A stretch of 64,000 nucleotides of DNA. Origin: Xanthocytophaga agilis. GTDB taxonomy: Bacteria > Bacteroidota > Bacteroidia > Cytophagales > 172606-1. The stretch spans positions 184,140-248,139 of the forward strand of contig NZ_JASJOU010000014.1 in assembly GCF_030068605.1 (NCBI RefSeq), written 5' to 3'. Shown here piece by piece: positions 52,194-60,389 of the stretch. Below the pieces are notes generated by a model. The model saw nothing but the letters and a program-made list of their open reading frames with translations, had not been told where the DNA came from and made no database searches. The position numbers and the translations under genes were made by a program. Numbering within the stretch: position 1 is the first letter of the stretch; every line of letters begins with the position of its first letter.

Positions 52194-52553
52194 TTAATGA
52201 TGATCTGAATTTCCATCTGAATGTGCTGTTTTCTTGCAACAATCTTCCAACTGATTATATGCTTTCTCTTCAGCAGGAACATTATCCGCATCATATCCTG
52301 TTTTAGCTACTGCTTTACGAATTTGATCAGGATTAGTCTTCTTTGGATTATAGGCTACAGTCAATACTTTACTATCTACATCCAGGTTTGATGACTGAAC
52401 ACCTTTTTCATAAGAAAGAGATGTTTCAAGCGTCTTTTTACACATTTTGCACACGGCAGACGTTTTGATCTTAACTTCTGCATTTTTTGATTGTGCCATT
52501 GCAGATCCTGCTATAAACACACTCACGAAAAGGAATAAAAGCACATTTTTCAT
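52194..52553 (-). CDS. secreted heavy-metal-associated (HMA) domain protein
   Basis: A 119-residue protein from ATG 52553 (MKNVLLFLFVSVFIAGSAMAQ, signal peptide); an upstream ATG would add nine polar residues. HMA fold: VKIKTSAVCKMCKKTLETSLSYEKGVQSSNLDVDSKVLTVAYNPKKTNPDQIRKAVAKTGYDADNVPA, with the metal-binding CKMC. A His-rich C-terminus (CCKKTAHSDGNSDHH) adds possible metal ligands. Probably binds copper or zinc in the periplasm. It follows the receptor gene on the same strand. Confidence 0.82.
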   Translation of the reverse strand: MKNVLLFLFVSVFIAGSAMAQSKNAEVKIKTSAVCKMCKKTLETSLSYEKGVQSSNLDVDSKVLTVAYNPKKTNPDQIRKAVAKTGYDADNVPAEEKAYNQLEDCCKKTAHSDGNSDHH

Positions 52554-52614
52554 GGTACTAAGAGATTTTGGGTAAAACAAAATAAACTGATATAATGAGT
52601 AAATAGATTTGTAT

Positions 52615-54996
52615 TTATTTGATTCTGAATCGGAAACCGGTGTAGATCATTCGTCCTACGATTGGTCCCCATACTAAGGATGCATCAAAATATTGACCAA
52701 AAGGGTCGTTAGCTGCAATGATTGGGTTTGACTGACGGAAGTTTCCGAGATTTTCGCCACCTATATACCAATCCAGATTTTTGAATGACCGGGTAACCTG
52801 TGCATTGAAAATCAGATAAGAAGGGGAATTTTTCTCCTGTTGATACTCAGATGGACTTACCTGAGTGTCCGGAATTCGTTTGCTTCCTATCCATTGAGTA
52901 GTAAAGTCAAATTTCCATTTGTCCTTCTTGGTTGCATAGGCCACATTAAACAGCGCTCTGTCTCTACTTACCAATGGTCGGCGACGTAGTTGCTGATTAA
53001 TAGTGGTACGAACATCATACAACTTATACGCTAACTTAACATCCAGTCGTTTGATGGGCTGATAGTTGAGTTCAACCTGAGCGGTGTTTGCAAAGGAACG
53101 TCCCTCTAGGTTATAGAATCGGATTTGTTGCGGATTTGCATCCAGATCTGTTACTACCTGATTGCTAAACTCTGTGCGGTACAGATCTATCAATAAGGAA
53201 CCGTATCTGCCAAATAGCCGAAAGTCATGCGACAGATTGATACCATAATTCCAGGCTTTCTCTGGGTTTAGCCGTTGTGTAACTACTAGTTGCCGTGAGC
53301 TTACCAGTACAGCCGTATTTTCTGCAATAGGATTGGCAACCCGGAAGCCTCTACCTGCTGAAGCCCGCAGAGATGTATGTCGTCCTACATCATACTTCAG
53401 GTGCAGACGTGGTGTTACAATGGTGCCAAACAGATTGTGGAAATCTGTCCTCAACCCTGCCACAGCTGTAAATTTATTGGGGATTGTATACGTATACTCC
53501 CCAAAAATGCCTGGAACCGATTCGGTTCGGGCAAATGAAGAGTCTCTGTATCTCTCATTGTATTTATCCATCATATAGCTCATACCCATACGTATTGCAT
53601 GATTGGTATTGCCAATAATGGTCTGATAAATCAGATTGGCATATAATGTCTGTTCCTGGCCTTTGTAGGTATTAGTGCCAAAGAAGGCATTGGTTTCATG
53701 ATCAACGCCAGAGACAATGATACCTAATCCCCTGTAAGGCGCTTCCGGGAAAATAATCCCTAGCTTTCCAAATACTTCATTACGGCGTGTGGTAGTACCT
53801 GTACCATAAGGAGTTTTATGCTGATAATTTGGATCAGGCATAGAATGACCCATATCCGGATCATAAATCATGGGTATTTCCTCATGGGAGGGATCGTAAT
53901 AGGAAAGTTGTCCTCCTCTGCGATTATCGTAGAGAGTTTTGATACCAAATTGACCTTTTACTCTTTCCCCGTCATATTTCCATCTGTTCAAGGCATTAAA
54001 TTGTTTGAACATCGGCAGATCCAGAAATCCGTCTTTGTTACGATCCATCTGGTCCATAAAGGATTCTCCCAGTGCGCTACCGTGTAGTAAAAGCCCTGTA
54101 CTCCATTTTTTACCTACCTTCTGAGCTGATTGTATGTTTAATTCTCCTCGTCCCATCTGATTCAGGTAGCCATTCACAAATAGTCGTTCACTCGCTTCTG
54201 GTTTTTGTAACTCTACATTAATCTGACCTGTAATGGATTCATAGCCGTTCACTACCGAACCTGCTCCCTTACCAACATCTATAGAGCTTACCCAGGTACC
54301 CGGAGTATGATTAAGACCATATATAGCATTCAATCCACGTATAGATGGAATGTTCTCTGTCTGCATTTGGACATAGACACCATCCAGCCCCAGCATTTGT
54401 ATTTGTTTGGTTCCTGAGATAGCATCACTGAATGACACATCTACAGATGCATTGGTCTCAAAACTTTCAGATAAGTTACAGCAGGCAGCTTTCTGCAGCT
54501 CTTTGGTCGTGATCTTTTCTGTCCGTATCGGATTTAAGGGGTCAATAAACGAACTGGCTCGACTATCTTCTATGACAACTTCTTTGAGGGTTTGTCCAGG
54601 CTTTAGTGTTACAAGGATTTCCTGCTCTGAAGAATGGACATGAATCGTATCATTCGTATATCCCACAAAGCTGATAATAAGCGCATGCGCATTGGTTGGT
54701 TGGTTAATGACAAACTTTCCATTGGCATCTGTAGTGGTACCTATAGTAGTTCCCTGCCAGAATATACTGGCTCCTACGAGAGGAGATGCTTGCTGCATAC
54801 TTCCATCCTGTATAGTTCCGCGTACAGTTTGTGACTGAGCAGCTACAGAATGTATAATTAGATAAACTGCTAAAAGCAGAAAAGCTTTTTCTGAAAAAAG
54901 ACTGAAAGAACGAATGTGTAGCTGAAAAGCATCTATAGGTATGGATACTATAGCTTCATGCCTATTCATCCTGTCAGGTCTGACAAAGATGTTCAT
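52615..54996 (-). CDS. TonB-dependent receptor with carboxypeptidase-like N-domain, probably metal-related
   Basis: A 793-residue receptor. An N-terminal hydrophobic segment (about 36-53) ends in AAQSQ. A carboxypeptidase-regulatory-like beta domain follows (VRGTIQDGSMQQASPLVGASIFWQGTTIGTTTDANGKFVI). The plug includes IRTEKITTKELQKAACCNLSESFETNASVDVSFSDAISGTKQIQMLGLDG with a CC pair, then the barrel ending in MIYTGFRFRIK. Plugs with AACCNLSESFETN are common in receptors next to HMA-domain proteins, supporting copper or another metal complex as ligand. The start is uncertain; ATG at 54969 is an alternative. Confidence 0.85.
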   Translation of the reverse strand: MNIFVRPDRMNRHEAIVSIPIDAFQLHIRSFSLFSEKAFLLLAVYLIIHSVAAQSQTVRGTIQDGSMQQASPLVGASIFWQGTTIGTTTDANGKFVINQPTNAHALIISFVGYTNDTIHVHSSEQEILVTLKPGQTLKEVVIEDSRASSFIDPLNPIRTEKITTKELQKAACCNLSESFETNASVDVSFSDAISGTKQIQMLGLDGVYVQMQTENIPSIRGLNAIYGLNHTPGTWVSSIDVGKGAGSVVNGYESITGQINVELQKPEASERLFVNGYLNQMGRGELNIQSAQKVGKKWSTGLLLHGSALGESFMDQMDRNKDGFLDLPMFKQFNALNRWKYDGERVKGQFGIKTLYDNRRGGQLSYYDPSHEEIPMIYDPDMGHSMPDPNYQHKTPYGTGTTTRRNEVFGKLGIIFPEAPYRGLGIIVSGVDHETNAFFGTNTYKGQEQTLYANLIYQTIIGNTNHAIRMGMSYMMDKYNERYRDSSFARTESVPGIFGEYTYTIPNKFTAVAGLRTDFHNLFGTIVTPRLHLKYDVGRHTSLRASAGRGFRVANPIAENTAVLVSSRQLVVTQRLNPEKAWNYGINLSHDFRLFGRYGSLLIDLYRTEFSNQVVTDLDANPQQIRFYNLEGRSFANTAQVELNYQPIKRLDVKLAYKLYDVRTTINQQLRRRPLVSRDRALFNVAYATKKDKWKFDFTTQWIGSKRIPDTQVSPSEYQQEKNSPSYLIFNAQVTRSFKNLDWYIGGENLGNFRQSNPIIAANDPFGQYFDASLVWGPIVGRMIYTGFRFRIK

Positions 54997-55077
54997 TGTA
55001 GAGTAGAGTGAATATGAAATAAACAGATAATACCCATCCTGAACTATCAGGATGTGAGAGCCTATTACTTCATTCTA

Positions 55078-55506
55078 CTAAATCTGGAGAGTTCTCTTTT
55101 TGGTCAGGGTATCCCTGCCAGTTTGTGGGGGTGAGGTATTGGTATATCCACAAGCTTCTTCTTCACTGATTACAAGCTTGTGTACAAGGGTAAAGAAGTT
55201 CTGAACAACAGCCGTAAAAGCCAGACTGATAAATTTAGTCAGCTTTTGGGAGTATCCAGCTAGATCAATATGCAGGTAAACTGTTTTGTCTTCACAGCAG
55301 GCCGGCTTTTTAAAAGTTGTCTGTGATTGAGAGGTTGGTTGCTCACAGCTTGTTTTAGCAGAACAACAGCTTTTCTTCTTGGATAAAACAATAACTTTCT
55401 CTTCTTTCATCTGGCAGGAGTGCTCAATAAAGCCCATGCCAGTGCTGACAGTGAAAATCACTCCCAGCATAAAGAAAGCCACTATTTTATGGATAAGAAG
55501 ACGCAT
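55078..55506 (-). CDS. Cys-rich HYC_CC_PP-type membrane-anchored protein
   Basis: A 142-residue protein: N-terminal hydrophobic segment (VAFFMLGVIFTVSTGMGF), then EHSCQ, KKSCCSAKTSC, KPACCEDK and a late TNTSPPQTGRDTLTKK. This spacing of a single Cys, two CC pairs and PP matches the family NCBI names HYC_CC_PP, found in Bacteroidota beside metal-related TonB receptors. Function unknown; the cysteines suggest metal binding. It lies 81 bp upstream of the receptor in transcription order. Confidence 0.65.
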   Translation of the reverse strand: MRLLIHKIVAFFMLGVIFTVSTGMGFIEHSCQMKEEKVIVLSKKKSCCSAKTSCEQPTSQSQTTFKKPACCEDKTVYLHIDLAGYSQKLTKFISLAFTAVVQNFFTLVHKLVISEEEACGYTNTSPPQTGRDTLTKKRTLQI

Positions 55507-55675
55507 ACTTACAAATATAAGCCTATAGATAGTTAAAAAACAAATTTTTATTGTTTTTTAACATTTGTTTAGTATGAATGTCTTCCCATCCAGACAAAAT
55601 AGAGAAATATGATGCTGTTGATGCAGGAGAGATATGTATAGATAGTTTCTACAACCACAAATACTACTCACCTGT

Positions 55676-56509
55676 TTATAGGTAGTTGATTTTATGTTTG
55701 CAATATGTTTGCACCCATAATACAAGCTTTAGTGGGTCTGGAATACGAATACGTTCCTGCATAATCTGAGAAGCAGGCAATCGTTTGATCTTTTTAAAGA
55801 GAGCCTTATAATAAATGTAAGCAAGGTAGACACCCCATTTTGCACCGCTGGGCAACTGCTTAATGCCTTCGTAAGCAGCATCAAAATCAGCCTGTATATC
55901 TGCTTCTATGGTATCTTTGGCTTTGCCATTAAATATAGTAAAGTCAATTCCGGGGAAATAAACCCGTCCGCGGTCGATATAATCACTCTTCAGATCTCTC
56001 AAAAAGTTTACTTTCTGGAAGGCTGCTCCCAGTCGTTGCGCGGAGGATTTCAATTGTTGGTATTTTTCTTTGTCGTTTTTGCAAAAGATATGAAGACACA
56101 TTAATCCTACTACTTCTGCCGAACCATAAATATACTCTTCATAGCCTTGCCGTGTGTAAGAGGTTTCGTACAGATCCATTTCCATACTTTTAAGAAAGGC
56201 ATCAATCAGGTTATATTCTATACCGTATTCATGTACCACTGTCTGAAAAGAGTGTAATACAGGATTCAGACTGATTTTTTCTTCTAGTGCTCTATAGGTG
56301 TCCGCTTTGAACCGTTCAAGTAAGGATTTCTTATCAAAGCCATGAAAGGTATCTACGATTTCATCCGCATACCGGACAAAACCATAAATAGCATAGATAG
56401 GAAGATGAAATTCCTTATCCAGGGTTTTTATACCTAAAGTGAAGGAAGTGCTGTAACACTTAGTGATTAGCTTACTGCACTCAAAAGTTGTTTGATCGTA
56501 AAGTTGCAT
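55676..56509 (-). CDS. crtB: phytoene synthase
   Basis: A 277-residue squalene/phytoene synthase. Both Asp-rich substrate-Mg motifs are present: YADEIVDTF near residues 47-55 and NFLRDLKSDYIDRGRVYFP near 168-186; YIYGSAEVVGLMC is also typical. It condenses two geranylgeranyl diphosphates to phytoene, the first committed carotenoid step. It follows crtI by 58 bp. Confidence 0.93.
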   Translation of the reverse strand: MQLYDQTTFECSKLITKCYSTSFTLGIKTLDKEFHLPIYAIYGFVRYADEIVDTFHGFDKKSLLERFKADTYRALEEKISLNPVLHSFQTVVHEYGIEYNLIDAFLKSMEMDLYETSYTRQGYEEYIYGSAEVVGLMCLHIFCKNDKEKYQQLKSSAQRLGAAFQKVNFLRDLKSDYIDRGRVYFPGIDFTIFNGKAKDTIEADIQADFDAAYEGIKQLPSGAKWGVYLAYIYYKALFKKIKRLPASQIMQERIRIPDPLKLVLWVQTYCKHKINYL

Positions 56510-56567
56510 AAATTCAAGTAAGTGTTTGATAGGGAAGTAGTGGAATCAGGATTTTTCAATGGATGAA

Positions 56568-58043
56568 TTAGCCAAATTCTCTGACGACCTCCGAAGCGAC
56601 TACCTGACCTGATATCAACGAAGGTGGTACCCCTGGACCTGGCACTGTAAGCTGACCTGTATAATACCAGTTCTGGATGTTTTTATTTTTAAGGACAGGT
56701 TTCAAAAACGCAGTTTGCATAAGTGTATTCGCTAGTCCATATGCATTGCCCCGAAAGGCATGGTAATCATTTTTGAAGTCGCTATGGGCATAGCTTCTTT
56801 TGAAAATAACTGATTCACGTATGGCACAGCCTGTATACTTTTCCAGTCTATCCATGACCATATGATAATATTTTTCACGGATATCTTCAGTATCAGCCAA
56901 ATCAGGCGCTACAGGAATGAGAACGAAAAGATTTTCGTATCCTTCCGGAGCTACTGTAGGATCAGTTTTGCTGGGTGCCGAAACATAAAATAAAGGTTTA
57001 CTTGGCCATTGGGGTTCTGTATAAATCTCGTGCGCATGAACTGTAAAATCCTCATCAAAAAACAGATTATGATGCTGTAATCGTGGAATGCGTTTATTGA
57101 TTCCCAGATAAAACAACAAAGAAGAGGGAGCCATAACACGTTGCTTCCAGTAACTCTCGTCGTAATTACGCATACCTGGTCCCAACACATCTGCGTCTAT
57201 ATGATGGTAATCTGCTCCTGCCACTACCACATCTGCTTCATGTGTATTGGATTGAGTAATTACCCGACTTACATTTTTGTTTTCTACTACAACCTGCTGT
57301 ACGTTCTCATTAAAAAGGAATTTAACCCCTTTCTCCTCTGCCAGTTTGACCATGCCTTTGACGATTTCATGCATGCCTCCCATAGGATACCAGGTACCCA
57401 TACTGATTTCTGCGTAGTTCATCAGACTATACATAGCCGGCGTGTTCTGTGGAATAGCTCCCAGAAAAAGAATCGGAAACTCCATCAGCTTCAGTATTTT
57501 CTCATTTTGAAAATACTTCCGGATATGCGTATGAAACGATTGAAGCACATCCAGCTTAATTACATCAATGAGTAATTTCATACTGAGAAACTCACTAATG
57601 CTTTTACTGGGTTTCCAGACAAACTGATTCATTCCTACCTGATACTTATAGGCCGCCTGTTCCAGAAATTCTTTGAGCCGCTTCCCACTACCCGGTTCCA
57701 TCATCTCAAATAGCTGAGCTATTTTGTCAGTGCCAGCAGGTAGGTTAATAACATCATTCTCAGAAAAAATAACAGAATATGATGGATCAAGGCGTATTAA
57801 TTGATAATAATCAGATGTTTTTTTCCCAAAGCGCTGGAAGTATCCTTCAAATACATCTGGCATCCAGTACCAGCTGGGACCCATATCAAATGTAAAGCCT
57901 TCTGCCTGAAAAATACGTGCTCTGCCACCAGGAGTGCTGTTTTTTTCAAGCACAGTCACTTCAAAACCGTCGTTTGCAAGACATGTCGCAGCCGAAATAC
58001 CTGCAAAGCCAGCCCCGATGACAATTACTTTCTTCATACTCAA
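56568..58043 (-). CDS. crtI: phytoene desaturase
   Basis: A 491-residue FAD-dependent desaturase. FAD-binding VIGAGFAGISAATCLANDGFEVTVLEKNSTPGGRARIFQAEGFTFDMGPSWYWMP at residues about 6-60, and the C-terminal NWYYTGQLTVPGPGVPPSLISGQVVASEV is the CrtI signature. It converts phytoene stepwise to coloured carotenoid (probably lycopene). Located between the sigma factor gene and crtB on one strand. Confidence 0.95.
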   Translation of the reverse strand: MSMKKVIVIGAGFAGISAATCLANDGFEVTVLEKNSTPGGRARIFQAEGFTFDMGPSWYWMPDVFEGYFQRFGKKTSDYYQLIRLDPSYSVIFSENDVINLPAGTDKIAQLFEMMEPGSGKRLKEFLEQAAYKYQVGMNQFVWKPSKSISEFLSMKLLIDVIKLDVLQSFHTHIRKYFQNEKILKLMEFPILFLGAIPQNTPAMYSLMNYAEISMGTWYPMGGMHEIVKGMVKLAEEKGVKFLFNENVQQVVVENKNVSRVITQSNTHEADVVVAGADYHHIDADVLGPGMRNYDESYWKQRVMAPSSLLFYLGINKRIPRLQHHNLFFDEDFTVHAHEIYTEPQWPSKPLFYVSAPSKTDPTVAPEGYENLFVLIPVAPDLADTEDIREKYYHMVMDRLEKYTGCAIRESVIFKRSYAHSDFKNDYHAFRGNAYGLANTLMQTAFLKPVLKNKNIQNWYYTGQLTVPGPGVPPSLISGQVVASEVVREFG

Positions 58044-58189
58044 TGAAAAATGATTGGAATATTGAACAGGTAAACCAATGTAATGCTAAAACTCAAATTA
58101 CACCAGAAAGTTTAAAAAAAGATATTTCTCTAACTATATAAAGCTTACACAAAGTAAACCCAGGTTTCTACCCTGGGTTTATCAGTTTA

Positions 58190-58699
58190 CTATTGGTAAG
58201 CGTATACTTTCAGGTGGTCCTTGAGTTCCTTGCGTGCAATATGTATACGATTCTTTACTGTACCTATTGGAATCTGCAGTTTTTCTGCAATCTCATGATA
58301 CTTGAACCCTTTAAAATACATAATGAACGGCGTTCGATAGGTTTCATCCACTAGTTGTAATGCCCGATTGATGTCTTCTAGTGCAAATGAAGAGTAGGCT
58401 AGATTGTAAGTGGTTGCGTTTGTTGAATTAATGTAATGAAGATTGTTTGTATTGTCGATGAATGTATTCCTCTTTACAATACGCTGATAGTTTGTAATAA
58501 AGGTATTTTTCATAATCGTGAATAGCCAGGCTTTCAGGTTTGTACCCTCTGCAAACTTCTCACGATTGATATATGCTTTTAGCAAAGTTTCCTGCAAAAG
58601 GTCATTTGCATCTTCAACATCTTTGGTTAATCGTACAGCAAAAGGCTTAAGTGATTTAGCCATTTTACCAATGGAACAGGAAAACTCTAAGGCAGTCAT
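58190..58699 (-). CDS. ECF-family RNA polymerase sigma factor
   Basis: A 169-residue sigma factor from ATG 58699 (MTALEFSCSIGKMAKSL); the longer frame upstream lacks similarity. Region 2: FAVRLTKDVEDANDLLQETLLKAYINREKFAEGTNLKAWLFTIMKNTFITNYQR. Region 4: LQLVDETYRTPFIMYFKGFKYHEIAEKLQIPIGTVKNRIHIARKELKDHL. The position directly upstream of crtI suggests control of carotenoid genes, possibly with light or stress. No MerR or anti-sigma gene is adjacent. Confidence 0.9.
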   Translation of the reverse strand: MTALEFSCSIGKMAKSLKPFAVRLTKDVEDANDLLQETLLKAYINREKFAEGTNLKAWLFTIMKNTFITNYQRIVKRNTFIDNTNNLHYINSTNATTYNLAYSSFALEDINRALQLVDETYRTPFIMYFKGFKYHEIAEKLQIPIGTVKNRIHIARKELKDHLKVYAYQ

Positions 58700-58968
58700 A
58701 GGGCTTCGAGTTAAAGGTGAGAAAAAAGTTTTGTTTAACAAATATAAATCAACATTAAACAAAATAACAAGATAATGTGATATTTTTTTATTATAAGACC
58801 TTATTTGCTTTCTATTTTGTTTAACTATATTCTTATTTTACTTTAACAAAAATCGTTCCCTGTACGCCAATAAGATAGATACGTAAGGTGGTATATATCG
58901 GATTTGGAAAAATAGGATAAAGAAAGTACTGAATTACAGCGCTATCAGATAGATAGGGTAGAGGATTC

Positions 58969-59222
58969 GTTACACTTGGTTACACAGGGTTACAGTTATA
59001 GGCACACTACTAAATGATTGTAAGTGAAGAGGGTTACACGAGTTACATTGATTTCTTCTATACACGTGTTTTAGTATAGTATAATACTATATATAAAGGG
59101 GGTATAGCTATTGCTCTATTCTTCTTAGGGACTTCTGCGAAAAATGGCAAAACTGTGTATCCGGTGTTACTTTTTTCATTATCAGTTTGTTATACTGTAA
59201 CCACAAGTGTAGCCAGGTGTAG
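58969..59222. repeat. imperfect fold-back repeat
   Basis: Left arm 58969-59000 (copies of GGTTACAC/GGGTTACAG) and right arm 59191-59222 are imperfect inverted copies. The AT-rich centre has CTATACACGTGTTTTAGTAT, similar to the centre of the larger fold-back 500 bp away. Confidence 0.45.
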
Positions 59223-59577
59223 AAAGAGTAACAGGTCTTTAACTGTAGTAGTTTTTAAGGGATTGAGGAATCCAGTACTAGTAAAGTAAGAAAGTTCTTC
59301 TCTTCTATTTGTATTCATTTTTGCTCCTTTGGAAAGAATTATTTTCTTCTTTCTGTGCTCTAGGAAGGATCTTCCTGCTACAGCGAGACAGGTATAATAA
59401 AAATGAGATCTTTCTTTTGGAAGGTATTTTTTCTCTCAAAAACCAAACATAATTCTATTTGTCACAAGATTCTTTCAGAAGGACAGAGAGGGTAAGATCC
59501 TTATAGGAGAACAGTAAGGAGTCTTTATTTACAGAGCTCTTTCCAGAAAAGTTATAAGAATGCCATTCTATCAAATG

Positions 59578-59849
59578 CGGGTCAGAAGGGCCAGAAGCGG
59601 GTAGGTTGCGGGTTAGATCTAAGTAGTTGATAATCAGTTAGGGTAAGAAGGGGTAAGAATATTTTCTATACTACGTGTGTTATATATATAATATAAAAAG
59701 AAAATAATAAATATAGAATATACTAACCCTTTCTGCTCCCATTCTTCTGCTACCGTTTAGCCCTAAACATCTTACCCTTCTTACCCTAGCTGATTATCAA
59801 CTACTTAGATCTAACCCGCAACTAACCCGCTTCTTACCCTTCTGACCCC
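59578..59849. repeat. large fold-back repeat with about 80-bp arms
   Basis: Arms 59578-59658 and 59771-59849 are inverted copies with few mismatches. Each contains GGGTTAGATCTAAGTAGTT, GATAATCAG and GGGTAAGAAG units. The 112-bp centre is AT-rich with TACTACGTGTGTTATATATA. As RNA or single-stranded DNA it forms a very long hairpin. No transposase or target-site duplication was recognised; a MITE-like element is one reading. Confidence 0.7.
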
Positions 59850-60025
59850 TTATAAATAGGCTATGCGATTGCCCTTGAACCCAGAAAGGAAATATTAGTA
59901 AGTAAAACAGATCCTAAAAACTTTTGTCTCCCTAAAAGGATTTTCTACCATGTCGAAATAGGGATGACAAGGCTGGCAACTTCTGGAATTGGATCTTTTG
60001 AGCATAACTAACTTCAGGTTTTTAG

Positions 60026-60219
60026 TTTGCGCATAGTTCATGGCAAAATCTCTTTTGATAAAAGCAAGATTGTGCCATTGCTTAGTGAACAAATTGTGTG
60101 TAGTTCCAATCACTTTTTCGTTTGCGCATAACTCACGGCAAATTATTTTTTGATCGGAATTCTGATCATTTTTTCTGTTGCGCATAGTTCACCGCAAAAA
60201 CAAAATCTGATCGGAATTC
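60026..60219. repeat. three direct copies of a palindromic 22-mer
   Basis: TTTGCGCATARYTCAYSGCAAA occurs at 60026-60048, 60121-60142 and 60178-60199. Each copy is itself framed by TTTGC / GCAAA. Copies 2 and 3 are each followed by TGATCGGAATTC (60151-60162, 60208-60219). They lie 170-360 bp downstream of the end of the AsmA gene. Confidence 0.6.
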
Positions 60220-60332
60220 AACGCAAAACTGTTTTTGTATAGAACTATGTACAACAAAATTTTTGCCCTGCTTTGCCATACATGCATTTCTATATATTAA
60301 AAGGTTAAATCTATCGGGATTTCCCTTATAAG

Positions 60333-60366
60333 AATAAAAAATGCCCGACTTTGTTGCCGGGCATTT
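60333..60366 (-). terminator. intrinsic terminator of the AsmA gene
   Basis: Minus-strand stem AAATGCCCG / CGGGCATTT with a 10-nt loop followed by a T-run, 24 bp after the stop codon. Confidence 0.85.
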
Positions 60367-60389
60367 AAGTTTATGTGCTTGATGATATA

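Larger units (their letters stand above)
58763..60332. other. 1.6-kb non-coding region with fold-back and direct repeats
   Basis: No convincing gene. The content is repeats (listed separately): an imperfect fold-back at 58969-59222, a strong 80-bp fold-back at 59578-59849, and three direct copies of a palindromic 22-mer at 60026-60199. Base composition swings between very AT-rich centres and repetitive arms. Confidence 0.6.

Noticed and set aside
59895..60185. 96-residue minus-strand frame
   Set aside because: It runs through the repeated TTTGC...GCAAA units and has repeat-derived sequence (NYAQ, ELCANEK) with no sign of selection.
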